Shown here one piece after another: positions 1 through 7,856 of a stretch of DNA of 64,000 nucleotides (positions within the stretch are counted from its first letter, which is position 1; every line of letters begins with the position of its first letter). Both the position numbers and the translations under genes were made by a program. The DNA is from Ectopseudomonas alcaliphila. GTDB taxonomy: Bacteria > Pseudomonadota > Gammaproteobacteria > Pseudomonadales > Pseudomonadaceae. The stretch lies in NCBI RefSeq assembly GCF_900101755.1, contig NZ_FNAE01000001.1, positions 1,674,001-1,738,000 on the forward strand. The letters are read 5' to 3'. The notes under the pieces are model-generated. The model was not told where the DNA came from. It saw only the letters and a program-made list of their open reading frames with translations, and searched no databases.

Positions 1-443
1 AGATAGACCGGGTTGAACGGGTGGCCGACCACGCAGCGCTCAGGATGCTTGGCGTCTGCATAGAACTCGCTGGGCAGCAGGCCCGAGGTGCTGGAGCCGA
101 TCAGCACATCCGGGCGCGCGGCGGCGCTGATCTTCGCGTGCAGCTCACACTTGAGTTCGAGGCGCTCGGGCGCGCTCTCCTGGATAAAGTCGGCATCGCG
201 CACGCAGTCTTCGATGGTGTTCACGAAACTCAGGCGATCCAGCGAGGCGCCGGGCGCCAGACCCTGTTTTTCCAGCGCCGGCCAGGCATTGGCCAGGCGC
301 GTGCGCAACGCGGCCTCGGCGCCGGGCGCCGGGTCCCAGGCGATCACATCCAAGCCATGGGCCAGGGCGCGGGCGATCCAGCCGGCGCCGATCACGCCGG
401 TGCCGAGGGCGGCGAAAGTCTTGATATCGGTAACGAAGGTCAT
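1..443 (-). CDS. cdhA: L-carnitine dehydrogenase, 5' part only (gene runs off the left edge)
   Basis: Oxidises L-carnitine to 3-dehydrocarnitine with NAD+, the first step of carnitine catabolism in the cytoplasm. About 147 N-terminal residues are visible. They form the Rossmann domain of the 3-hydroxyacyl-CoA dehydrogenase family: a GTGVIGAGW nucleotide-binding loop at residues 14-22, then the [11 protein letters not shown] and [12 protein letters not shown] segments typical of the family. The ATG at 443 has GGAG seven bases upstream. The gene lies downstream of caiX and cdhC on the same strand, the order of the Pseudomonas caiX-cdhCAB operon, and this supports carnitine over other hydroxyacid substrates. 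The roughly 135-base gap to cdhC holds two repeat elements. The catalytic C-terminal half is outside the window. Confidence 0.88.
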   Translation of the reverse strand, partial: MTFVTDIKTFAALGTGVIGAGWIARALAHGLDVIAWDPAPGAEAALRTRLANAWPALEKQGLAPGASLDRLSFVNTIEDCVRDADFIQESAPERLELKCELHAKISAAARPDVLIGSSTSGLLPSEFYADAKHPERCVVGHPFNPVY

Positions 444-454
444 GGTGAACTCCG

Positions 455-516
455 GTAGCCCGGATGCAATCCGGGGCATGACAGGTGAAGTTTTCCCGGA
501 TTTCATCCGGGCTACG
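455..516. repeat. REP-type palindrome, family A, copy 1
   Basis: Two inverted arms, GTAGCCCGGAT...ATCCGGG and CCCGGAT...ATCCGGGCTAC, lie between cdhC and cdhA. Near-identical copies occur at 3678-3737 and 23658-23715. Each copy is intergenic and would fold into a hairpin in RNA. Confidence 0.8.
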
Positions 517-533
517 GGAGCGCTGGGCATCAG

Positions 534-571
534 CCCTCTCCCCCGGCCCCTCTCCCAGAGGGAGAGGGGAG
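534..571. repeat. CCCTCTCCC/GGGAGAGGG inverted repeat, family D, copy 1
   Basis: A pyrimidine-rich arm (CCCTCTCCCC) is followed by its complement (GGGAGAGGGG) directly after the cdhC stop. A longer version lies at 7708-7815 between dgcA and dgcB. It could act as a transcript-end or mRNA-stabilising hairpin within the carnitine operon. It has no T-tract in the direction of transcription. Confidence 0.6.
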
Positions 572-578
572 ATAATCG

Positions 579-1463
579 TTAACGGCGCTTGAGCTTCATC
601 TTCTCGCGCCCTTCGGCCGGGGTCAGGGCGCGACCGCCGAGGCGTTCGATGATCTCGATGGCGCGCTCGACCAGCTGGCCGTTGCTGGCGTGCACGCCGC
701 GATCCAGCCAGATGTTGTCCTCCAGGCCTACCCGCACGTGGCCGCCGAGCAGCATGGCCTGGGCCACCATCGGCATCTGCATGCGGCCGATGCCGAAGCC
801 GGCCCAGGTGATGCCGGGCGGCAGGTTGTCGGCCATGGCCTTCATGGTCGTGGTATCGGCCGGCGCGCCCCAAGGGATGCCCAGGCACAGCTGGATCAGT
901 GGGTCGTCCAGCAGGCCTTCCTTGATCATCTGCTTGGCGAACCACAGGTGGCCGGTGTCGAAGATTTCCAGCTCGGCCTTCACCCCCAGTTCGGTGATGC
1001 GCTTGGCACCGGCACGCAATTGCGCCGGGGTGGAAACGTAGATGAAGTCGCCGTCGCCGAAATTCAGCGTGCCGCAGTCCAGGGTGCAGATTTCCGGCAG
1101 CAGCTCCTCGACATGCGCCAGGCGGGTGATCGGCCCGACCAGGTCGGTGCCGGCGCCGAATTCCAGCGGCTGCTCGCCGCGACCGATTTCCAGGTCGCCG
1201 CCCATGCCGGCGGTGAGGTTGATGATCACGTCGGTGTCGCTCTCACGAATGCGCTCGACCAACTCGCGGTACAGCGCCACGTCACGGCTCGGCTTGCCGG
1301 TCTGCGGATCGCGCACATGGCAGTGGGCGACGGTGGCGCCGGCCTTGGCTGCCTCGATGGCGGCGGCAGCGATCTCCTTGGGCGTGACCGGGATCGCCGG
1401 GTGCTTGCCGACGGTGTCGCCAGCGCCGGTCACCGCGCAGGTGACGATGACTTCGTGGTTCAT
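579..1463 (-). CDS. cdhC: 3-dehydrocarnitine cleavage enzyme (BKACE family)
   Basis: A 294-residue member of the beta-keto acid cleavage enzyme family. It condenses 3-dehydrocarnitine with acetyl-CoA, giving betainyl-CoA and acetoacetate. The family TIM-barrel start ([11 protein letters not shown]) is clear. A HCHVRD motif at residues 47-52 supplies the two zinc-binding histidines, and NLTAGMGGD follows. I start at ATG 1463, with GGAG six bases upstream; an in-frame ATG at 1520 would add 19 residues without a good ribosome site. It sits between caiX (about 100 bases upstream) and cdhA, as in the known Pseudomonas operon, and the substrate is assigned largely from that context because BKACE members vary. 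Confidence 0.88.
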   Translation of the reverse strand: MNHEVIVTCAVTGAGDTVGKHPAIPVTPKEIAAAAIEAAKAGATVAHCHVRDPQTGKPSRDVALYRELVERIRESDTDVIINLTAGMGGDLEIGRGEQPLEFGAGTDLVGPITRLAHVEELLPEICTLDCGTLNFGDGDFIYVSTPAQLRAGAKRITELGVKAELEIFDTGHLWFAKQMIKEGLLDDPLIQLCLGIPWGAPADTTTMKAMADNLPPGITWAGFGIGRMQMPMVAQAMLLGGHVRVGLEDNIWLDRGVHASNGQLVERAIEIIERLGGRALTPAEGREKMKLKRR

Positions 1464-1559
1464 GGAATCTCCATCCTTATTCGAGGCGAAAGGGTGCCGT
1501 ACGCCGCGAGAGAGGCGCACGCACGGCAGGTAATCGTTGAAGTTGGGGGGCGGCGCGTC

Positions 1560-2498
1560 TCAGTCGAGGGCGGCTCGTACCGCCGCGATACCGTCCTGAC
1601 CGTCGAAGGTGGACACCCCGGCCAGCAGGCGGCTGAGGTCCTGCGGATTGTCCTTGAGCCAGCGACGGGCCACGGCCTTGGCATCCTCACGGGCCATGAT
1701 CGGCTCCATCAGCTGGCTTTCCTGGGCGGCGCTGAAGGTCAGGTTGTGGAGCAGGCGGTCGACGTTCGGGCAGCGCTGGGCATAATCCGGGGCGACCACG
1801 GTCCAGACCGTGGCCAGGCCTTCATCGGCGCCGAACACATCCTCGCTGCCGGTAAGGTAGGTCAGGTCCATCTTGATGTTCATCGGGTGCGGCTTCCAGC
1901 CGAAGAACACCACTGGCTTCTTGGCCTTGACCGCGCGACTGACCGCCGCGAGCATGGCCGCCTCGCTGGACTCCACCAGCTTGAAGCCGCCGAGGCCGAA
2001 CTGGTCGCTGTCGATCATCTTCTGGATGGTGGTGTTGGCCCCGGTGCCCGGGTCGATGCCATAGATCTTGCCATCCAGCTGGTCGCGGAACTTGGCGATG
2101 TCGGCATAGGTTTTCAAGCCCGCCTCAGCCAGATAGGTGGGCACCGCCAGGCTGGAGATGCCGTCGCTCAGACCCGGTTCGGCGAGCACCTTGACCTCGC
2201 CCTTGTCCAGGAACGGCTTGATGTTGTCATCCATCAGCGGTTTCCAGTAGCCGAGGAAGAAGTCGACCTGCTTCTTGCCAATGCCGGAAAAGATGATCTG
2301 CTGCGAGGCCTGGGTCTGGGTGGTTTGATACCCCAGGCCTTCAAGCAGGGTCGCGGCCACGGCGGTGGTGGCGACCACGTCGGTCCAGCCGACGAGGCCG
2401 ATACGCGCCTTCTGACAGCTGGCATCTTCGGCGGCCAGCAGGGAGGAACTGAACAAGCTCAGGGTGCAGCATGCGGCCAGCGCAGTAAGACCTTTCAT
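1560..2498 (-). CDS. caiX: Carnitine-binding periplasmic protein of the Cbc ABC transporter
   Basis: A 312-residue choline/betaine-type substrate-binding protein. The signal peptide starts MKGLTALAACC and is cleaved near LLAAEDA. Aromatic-box segments of the family are present: VGWTDVVATT, FLGYWKPLMDD and FFGWKPHPMN. The start is taken at ATG 2498 because AGGAG lies seven bases upstream; that AGGAG is inside the five codons that would be added by ATG 2513. It is the first gene of the leftward carnitine operon and is divergent from cdhR. No ABC permease or ATPase gene is next to it, so it presumably delivers carnitine to CbcW/CbcV encoded at 16.2-18.3 kb, as shown for P. aeruginosa CaiX. Confidence 0.88.
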   Translation of the reverse strand: MKGLTALAACCTLSLFSSSLLAAEDASCQKARIGLVGWTDVVATTAVAATLLEGLGYQTTQTQASQQIIFSGIGKKQVDFFLGYWKPLMDDNIKPFLDKGEVKVLAEPGLSDGISSLAVPTYLAEAGLKTYADIAKFRDQLDGKIYGIDPGTGANTTIQKMIDSDQFGLGGFKLVESSEAAMLAAVSRAVKAKKPVVFFGWKPHPMNIKMDLTYLTGSEDVFGADEGLATVWTVVAPDYAQRCPNVDRLLHNLTFSAAQESQLMEPIMAREDAKAVARRWLKDNPQDLSRLLAGVSTFDGQDGIAAVRAALD

Positions 2499-2615
2499 CT
2501 GGGTGCTCCTCATCGTGTCACAGCGGTTTGCTTTCGTTGTTCTAGAGGCCGGTCGGCCCCCACCGTGTTCCGGGATCTATTTGTCCCGATGGAGCCACCT
2601 TACGCGCCGCTACGC

Positions 2616-2627
2616 GGGAAAATTCCC
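2616..2627. promoter_or_regulatory. Candidate operator in the caiX-cdhR divergent region
   Basis: GGGAA-AA-TTCCC is a short dyad in the 224-base region between the divergent caiX and cdhR starts. Just to its left TACGCG is repeated. AraC-type regulators often bind such divergent regions, but the arms are only five bases long and nothing else ties this site to CdhR. Confidence 0.25.
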
Positions 2628-2722
2628 ACTTACCCGACCATTGCTTGACCTATGGCGACCTTACCTTGCGCGGCGCTGGCGCTTGGCTTCCTAATGGACG
2701 GCACTCTATTCGCGGATTGCCC

Positions 2723-3670
2723 ATGACCCAGACCTTCGCCTTCCTGCTGCTGCCCGGCTTCTCGATGATAGGCCTGATGTCGGCCATCGAACCGCTGCGC
2801 GTGGCCAACCGCTTTCGCGGCGAGCTGTACCGCTGGCGCCTGCTCAGCCTGGACAGCGAGGCGGTGGCGGCGAGCAACGGCATGTCGCTCAACGTCGAGG
2901 CCGGGCTGGAACTGCCGGAGGAGACCCAGGCGCTGTTCGTGGTCGCCGGTTTCGAGCCCCTGGCGCACTACGACAAACACCTGGCCCATTGGCTGCAACG
3001 CCGCGAACGCGAGGTCAAGGTGCTCGGCGCCATCGACACCGGCAGCTTCGTGCTGGCCGAGGCCGGGCTGTTCGAGCAGCAGCGCCTGACCCTGCACTGG
3101 GAAGCGATCGACGCCTTCTGCGAGCGTTATCCGCAGCTGCAGGTGACCCAGGAGCTGTTCGAGATCGATGGCCGGCGCATCACCAGCGCCGGCGGCACCA
3201 GCAGCCTCGACCTGATGCTCGGGCTGATCGGTCGCGACCACGGCGAACCGCTGGCGGTGCAGGTGTCCGAGCAGTTCGTGCTCGGCCGCATCCGCACCCG
3301 TCAGGATCACCAGCGCATGCAGATCGCCAGCCGCTACGACCTGCACAACAAGAAGCTGGTGCGGGTGATCGGCGAGATGGAGCGCCATGGCGAGCAACCG
3401 TTGCCCTGCGAGGCGCTGGCCGAGCAGGTCGGGGTCAGCGTGCGCCAGCTGGAGCGATTGTTCCGCCACCACCTGAACACCACGCCGTCGGCCTTCTATC
3501 TCGGCCTGCGCCTGGACAAGGCGCGCCAGCTGCTGCGCCAGAGCGACCTGAGCGTGCTGGAGGTGAGCCTGGCCTGCGGCTTCGACTCGGCGTCGTACTT
3601 CTCGCGCTGCTATCGCAGGCGCTTCGCCGCCAGCCCCAGCCAGGATCGCCACGAACGACCAGGCAGCTAG
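2723..3670 (+). CDS. cdhR: AraC-family carnitine catabolism regulator (GATase1-like)
   Basis: A 315-residue activator. Residues 1 to about 190 form a DJ-1/PfpI-like (class I glutamine amidotransferase) domain beginning MTQTFAFLLLPGFSMIGLMS. The C-terminal 100 residues carry two helix-turn-helix motifs of AraC type (VSVRQLERLFRHH and CGFDSASYFSRCYRRRF). Its divergent position to caiX matches CdhR, which activates the carnitine operon in P. aeruginosa. The start is set by homology, since an in-frame ATG at 2645 would add an unconserved 26 residues; the ribosome site before 2723 is weak. It resembles GbdR at 12.5 kb in layout but is shorter. A REP element follows its stop. Confidence 0.88.
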   Translation: MTQTFAFLLLPGFSMIGLMSAIEPLRVANRFRGELYRWRLLSLDSEAVAASNGMSLNVEAGLELPEETQALFVVAGFEPLAHYDKHLAHWLQRREREVKVLGAIDTGSFVLAEAGLFEQQRLTLHWEAIDAFCERYPQLQVTQELFEIDGRRITSAGGTSSLDLMLGLIGRDHGEPLAVQVSEQFVLGRIRTRQDHQRMQIASRYDLHNKKLVRVIGEMERHGEQPLPCEALAEQVGVSVRQLERLFRHHLNTTPSAFYLGLRLDKARQLLRQSDLSVLEVSLACGFDSASYFSRCYRRRFAASPSQDRHERPGS

Positions 3671-3677
3671 GCCAACC

Positions 3678-3737
3678 GTAGCCCGGATGCAATCCGGGGC
3701 CAGGCGCCACCGATTCCCCGGATTGCATCCGGGCTAC
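3678..3737. repeat. REP-type palindrome, family A, copy 2
   Basis: GTAGCCCGGATGCAAT... is followed 20 bases later by ATTGCATCCGGGCTAC, an almost perfect inverted pair directly after cdhR. Same family as 455-516 and 23658-23715. Confidence 0.8.
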
Positions 3738-3899
3738 GCGGTGACGGGCGAAACGCTGGCATATCCGTCCGCGACCTCGGCTTGACGCTTTCGGCAAACC
3801 CCCAGTCGTTTTTGCACCGGGTCGCCCTGCCCCCCAGGGATAAGCTCTCCCCAAAGCGCCGACGACCGACTCGGCGCATCCGTTTAGGGGACAAGCCTG

Positions 3900-4877
3900 A
3901 TGAGCCCAGCCGAATTGCACGCCGACAGCATCGTCATCGACGGTCTGATCATCGCCAAGTGGAACCGCGAGTTGTTCGAGGACATGCGCAAGGGTGGCCT
4001 GACTGCGGCCAACTGCACCGTGTCCGTATGGGAAGGGTTCCAGGCCACGGTGAACAACATCGTTGCCAGCAACAAGCTGATCCGCGACAACGGCGACCTG
4101 GTCATCCCGGTGCGCAGCACCGCCGATATCCGCAAGGCCAAGGAACAGGGCAAGACCGGCATCCTCTACGGCTTCCAGAACGCCCATGCGTTCGAGGACC
4201 AGATCGGCTACGTCGAGGTGTTCAAGCAGCTCGGCGTGGGCATCGTGCAGATGTGCTACAACACCCAGAACCTGGTCGGCACCGGCTGCTACGAGCGCGA
4301 CGGAGGCCTGTCCGGCTTCGGCCGCGAGATCGTCGCCGAGATGAACCGTGTCGGCATCATGTGCGACCTGTCACACGTCGGCTCCAAGACCAGTGAGGAA
4401 GTCATCCTCGAATCGAAAAAGCCCGTCTGCTATTCCCACTGCCTGCCCTCGGGCCTGAAAGAACATCCGCGCAACAAGTCCGATGCCGAGCTGAAGTTCA
4501 TCGCCGACCACGGCGGTTTCGTCGGCGTGACCATGTTCGCCCCGTTCCTGGCCAAGGGCATCGACTCGACCATCGACGATTACGCCGAGGCGATCGAGTA
4601 CGTGATGAACATCGTCGGCGAAGACGCCATCGGCATCGGCACCGATTTCACCCAGGGCCACGGCAAGGAATTCTTCGAGTGGCTGACCCATGACAAGGGT
4701 TACGCCCGCCGCCTGACCAACTTCGGCAAGATCGTCAACCCGCTGGGCATCCGCACCGTGGGCGAGTTCCCCAACCTCACCGAGACGCTGCTCAAACGCG
4801 GCATGCCCGAGCGCGTGGTGCGCAAGGTCATGGGCGAGAACTGGGTGCGCGTACTCAAGGACGTCTGGGGCGAGTAA
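3900..4877 (+). CDS. M19 dipeptidase-like protein of the dimethylglycine operon, metal site degenerate
   Basis: A 325-residue protein with the renal-dipeptidase (M19) fold, similar to P. aeruginosa PA5396, first gene of the rightward dgc operon. Ribosome site AGGGGA lies ten bases upstream. Family landmarks include CDLSHVG and YSHCLPSGLKEHPRNKSDAEL, which carry the two C-terminal metal histidines, and the late GIGTDF motif. The usual N-terminal DGHND is DGLII here (residues 14-18), so the HxD ligands are missing. The usual IEG glutamate region reads GFQNAHAF. On this reading three of five ligands of the binuclear zinc site are replaced. Peptidase activity is therefore doubtful; a role linked to glycine betaine breakdown is inferred from context only. 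Confidence 0.75.
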   Translation: MSPAELHADSIVIDGLIIAKWNRELFEDMRKGGLTAANCTVSVWEGFQATVNNIVASNKLIRDNGDLVIPVRSTADIRKAKEQGKTGILYGFQNAHAFEDQIGYVEVFKQLGVGIVQMCYNTQNLVGTGCYERDGGLSGFGREIVAEMNRVGIMCDLSHVGSKTSEEVILESKKPVCYSHCLPSGLKEHPRNKSDAELKFIADHGGFVGVTMFAPFLAKGIDSTIDDYAEAIEYVMNIVGEDAIGIGTDFTQGHGKEFFEWLTHDKGYARRLTNFGKIVNPLGIRTVGEFPNLTETLLKRGMPERVVRKVMGENWVRVLKDVWGE

Positions 4878-4897
4878 GCCCCTTCCAACCCAATTCT

Positions 4898-4973
4898 GTA
4901 GGAGCGGCTTCAGCCGCGATCCGTCCAGACAGGACGGCGTGCCCTGAAGCTTCGCGGCTGAAGCCGCTCCTAC
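4898..4973. repeat. GTAGGAGCGGCTTC-type inverted repeat, family B, copy 1
   Basis: GTAGGAGCGGCTTCAGCCGC at the left is matched by GCGGCTGAAGCCGCTCCTAC at the right, with a smaller CCGTCC...GGACGG hairpin inside. It fills the gap between the M19-like gene and the DUF5943 gene. Other copies lie at 5548-5600 (degenerate), 11123-11187 and 23594-23643. Confidence 0.85.
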
Positions 4974-4998
4974 GATTCAAACTCAGGAGTTTGCGCAC

Positions 4999-5529
4999 AT
5001 GGCCACCCACGCCCCCGAAATGCCCATCGAAGTCGACGACGAAACCGGCGTCTGGACCACCGACGCCCTGCCGATGCTCTACGTGCCGCGTCACTTCTTC
5101 GTCAACAACCATATGGGTATCGAGGAAGTGCTCGGCGCCGACAAGTACGCCGAGATTCTCTACAAGGCCGGCTACAAGTCCGCCTGGCACTGGTGCGAGA
5201 AGGAAGCCGAGTGCCACGGCATCGAAGGCGCTGCGGTGTTCGAGCACTACATGAAACGCCTGTCGCAACGCGGCTGGGGCCTGTTCGAAACACAGAAGCT
5301 CGACCTGGAAACCGGCCATGCCGAGGTCAAGCTCAAGCACTCGGCCTTCGTCTACGTGTACGGCAAGGTGGGTCGCAAGGTGGACTACATGTTCACCGGC
5401 TGGTTCTCCGGCGCCATCGACCAGATCCTCGCCGCCAAGGGCAGCCCGATCCGCACCGTCACCGTGCAGGAATACAGCGGCGCCGAAGAAGGCCACGACG
5501 ATGGCCTGTTCGTGACCCGGCCACTCTGA
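4999..5529 (+). CDS. DUF5943-type protein of the dimethylglycine operon
   Basis: A 176-residue soluble protein like P. aeruginosa PA5397. CAGGAG lies about ten bases before the ATG. It starts with an acidic stretch (MPIEVDDETGVWTTDALPMLYVPRHFFVNN). The middle part (YKAGYKSAWHWCEKEAECHGI) and the GRKVDYMFTGWFSGAIDQILAAKG segment resemble the small-molecule-binding 4-vinyl reductase fold, a tentative resemblance. It always seems to travel with the M19-like gene and dgcAB, so it belongs to the same function, which is unknown. No signal peptide or membrane segment is visible. Family B repeats lie on both sides. Confidence 0.75.
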   Translation: MATHAPEMPIEVDDETGVWTTDALPMLYVPRHFFVNNHMGIEEVLGADKYAEILYKAGYKSAWHWCEKEAECHGIEGAAVFEHYMKRLSQRGWGLFETQKLDLETGHAEVKLKHSAFVYVYGKVGRKVDYMFTGWFSGAIDQILAAKGSPIRTVTVQEYSGAEEGHDDGLFVTRPL

Positions 5530-5547
5530 GTCACCCATAAGAAATCC

Positions 5548-5600
5548 GTGGGAGGGCCGGACTTCAGCTGCGACGCCATCGCCGCTGAAGCGCCTCCCAC
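5548..5600. repeat. GTGGGAG...CTCCCAC inverted repeat, family B, copy 2 (degenerate)
   Basis: GTGGGAGG...CTTCAGCTGCGA is matched by GCCGCTGAAG...CCTCCCAC. The arms carry several mismatches compared with the copies at 4898 and 23594. It sits between the DUF5943 gene and dgcA. Confidence 0.65.
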
Positions 5601-5632
5601 AACGCTAGAGCGCTTACCGTGAGGATGCCGTA

Positions 5633-7693
5633 ATGGCCTTCGAAGCAATGTTCCAGCCGATCCAGATCGGCAAGCTGACCATCCGCAACCGTGTGCTCAG
5701 CACCGCGCACGCCGAGGTCTACGCCACCGACGGCGGCATGACCACCGAGCGCTACGTGAAGTACTACGAAGAGAAGGCCAAGGGCGGCATCGGCCTGGCC
5801 ATCTGCGGCGGCTCCTCGGTGGTGGCCATCGACAGCCCGCAGCAGTGGTGGAGTTCGGTCAACCTGGCCACCGACCGCATCATCCCGCACTTCCAGAATC
5901 TCGCTGACGCCATGCACAAGCACGGCGCCAAGATCATGATCCAGATTACCCACATGGGCCGTCGCTCACGCTGGGACGGTTTCCACTGGCCGACCCTGAT
6001 GTCGCCGTCAGGCATCCGCGAGCCCGTGCACCGCGCCACCTGCAAGACCATCGAGCCGGAAGAGATCTGGCGGGTGATCGGCAACTACGCGCAGGCTGCA
6101 CGCCGCGCCAAGGAAGGCGGGCTGGACGGCGTCGAACTGTCGGCCGTGCACCAGCACATGATCGACCAGTTCTGGTCGCCGCGCGTCAACAAGCGCACCG
6201 ACGAATGGGGCGGCAGCTTCGAGGGCCGCATGAAGTTCGGCCTGGAGGTGCTCAAGGCCGTGCGCGCCGAGGTCGGTGACGACTTCTGCGTCGGCATGCG
6301 CATCTGCGGCGACGAATTCCACCCGGACGGCCTGTCCCACGAGGACATGAAGCAGATCGCCGCCTACTACGATGCTACCGGCATGCTCGACTTCATCGGC
6401 GTCGTCGGCTCGGGCTGCGACACCCACAACACCCTGGCCAACGTCATCCCGAACATGAGCTACCCGCCGGAGCCCTTCCTGCACCTGGCGGCCGGCATCA
6501 AGGAAGTGGTCAAGGTGCCGGTGCTGCACGCGCAGAACATCAAGGACCCGAACCAGGCCACGCGCATTCTTGAAGGCGGCTACGTGGACATGGTCGGCAT
6601 GACCCGCGCGCACATCGCCGACCCGCACCTGATCGCCAAGATCAAGATGGGCCAGGTCGACCAGATCAAGCAGTGCGTCGGCGCCAACTACTGCATCGAC
6701 CGCCAGTACCAGGGTCTGGACGTGCTGTGCATCCAGAATGCCGCGACCAGCCGCGAATACATGGGTGTGCCGCACATCATCGAGAAAACCACCGGCGCCA
6801 AGCGCAAGGTGGTGATCGTCGGCGGCGGACCGGCTGGCATGGAAGCGGCGCGCGTCGCGGCCGAGCGCGGCCATGACGTGACCCTGTTCGAGAAGCAGGA
6901 ACAACTGGGCGGGCAGATCACCATCGCCGCCAAGGCGCCGCAACGCGACCAGATCGCCGGTATCACCCGCTGGTACCAACTGGAACTGGCGCGCTTGGGG
7001 ATAGACCTGCGCCTGGGCACCGGCGCCGACGAAGCGAGCATTCTCGACCTGCGTCCGGACATCATCGTGCTGGCCAACGGCGGCAATCCGTTCCTCGAAC
7101 AGAACGAGCACTGGGGTGCAGCCGAAGGCCTGGTGGTCAGTAGCTGGGACGTGCTCTCGGGCAAGGTGGCGCCGGGCAAGAACGTGCTGGTGTACGACAC
7201 CATCTGCGAGTTCACCGGCATGTCCGTTGCCGACTTCCTCGCCGACAAGGGCGCGCAGGTGGAAATCGTCACCGACGACATCAAGCCCGGCGTGGCCATT
7301 GGCGGCACCAGCTTCCCCACCTACTACCGCAGCATGTACCCCAAGGAAGTGATCATGACCGGCGACATGATGCTGGAAAAGGTCTACCGCGAGGGCGACA
7401 AGCTGGTAGCCGTGCTGGAGAACGAATACACCGGTGCCAAGGAAGAGCGCGTGGTCGATCAGGTGGTGGTGGAGAACGGCGTACGCCCTGACGAATCGCT
7501 CTACTACGCACTCAAGCAGGGCTCGCGCAACAAGGGCCAGATCGACGTCGAGGCGCTGTTCGCGATCAAGCCGCAGCCATGTTTGTCCGAGGCGGGCGAC
7601 GGCTACCTGCTGTTCCGCATCGGCGACTGCGTAGCCCAGCGCAACACCCATGCGGCGATCTACGACGCTTTGCGGTTGTGCAAGGACTTTTAG
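5633..7693 (+). CDS. dgcA: Dimethylglycine demethylase subunit DgcA
   Basis: A 686-residue flavoprotein of the trimethylamine dehydrogenase/2,4-dienoyl-CoA reductase type that demethylates dimethylglycine to sarcosine. Residues 1 to about 345 are an FMN-binding old-yellow-enzyme barrel (MFQPIQIGKLTIRNR at the start, DGVELSAVHQHMIDQFWSPRVNKRTDEWGG spread over 162-191). A cysteine cluster from about residue 348 (CVGANYC, then LCIQNA) binds a 4Fe-4S centre. From about residue 392 VVIVGGGPAGMEAARVAAE starts the FAD/NAD domain. GAGG before the ATG serves as ribosome site. dgcB and ETF genes follow, so electrons probably leave through DgcB and the ETF. Confidence 0.9.
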   Translation: MAFEAMFQPIQIGKLTIRNRVLSTAHAEVYATDGGMTTERYVKYYEEKAKGGIGLAICGGSSVVAIDSPQQWWSSVNLATDRIIPHFQNLADAMHKHGAKIMIQITHMGRRSRWDGFHWPTLMSPSGIREPVHRATCKTIEPEEIWRVIGNYAQAARRAKEGGLDGVELSAVHQHMIDQFWSPRVNKRTDEWGGSFEGRMKFGLEVLKAVRAEVGDDFCVGMRICGDEFHPDGLSHEDMKQIAAYYDATGMLDFIGVVGSGCDTHNTLANVIPNMSYPPEPFLHLAAGIKEVVKVPVLHAQNIKDPNQATRILEGGYVDMVGMTRAHIADPHLIAKIKMGQVDQIKQCVGANYCIDRQYQGLDVLCIQNAATSREYMGVPHIIEKTTGAKRKVVIVGGGPAGMEAARVAAERGHDVTLFEKQEQLGGQITIAAKAPQRDQIAGITRWYQLELARLGIDLRLGTGADEASILDLRPDIIVLANGGNPFLEQNEHWGAAEGLVVSSWDVLSGKVAPGKNVLVYDTICEFTGMSVADFLADKGAQVEIVTDDIKPGVAIGGTSFPTYYRSMYPKEVIMTGDMMLEKVYREGDKLVAVLENEYTGAKEERVVDQVVVENGVRPDESLYYALKQGSRNKGQIDVEALFAIKPQPCLSEAGDGYLLFRIGDCVAQRNTHAAIYDALRLCKDF

Positions 7694-7707
7694 CCACGAC
7701 ACGAACG

Positions 7708-7815
7708 GCCCCCTCTCCCGCTTGCGGGAGAGGGCGGGGGGAGATGGGCTGTTGGGCGGAGATCTATGCCGTCTGCCCCCTCTCCCTAACCCTCTCCCCG
7801 CAGGGGCGAGGGGAC
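7708..7815. repeat. CCCTCTCCC/GGGAGAGGG repeat, family D, copy 2 (two hairpins)
   Basis: A first hairpin (CCCTCTCCCGC TTGC GGGAGAGGG) and a second (CCCTCTCCC...CCCTCTCCCCG CAGGGGCGAGGGG) fill the 163-base gap between dgcA and dgcB. Related to 534-571. These hairpins lie inside an operon, so they do not simply mark its end. Confidence 0.65.
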
Positions 7816-7856
7816 TGAACCGTGTTGTTTTCCGGTCCCGCGAAGGAGACCACGAG

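Noticed and set aside
455..516. CRISPR-like repeats
   Set aside because: The recurring elements are palindromic REP-type units scattered in separate gaps, without regular spacers or cas genes.
690..2648. Long rightward open frame of 652 codons across cdhC and caiX
   Set aside because: Antisense shadow of real genes in high-GC DNA. It has no ribosome site, is His/Gln/Ala/Gly-rich, and has no family features, whereas the opposite strand encodes known proteins.
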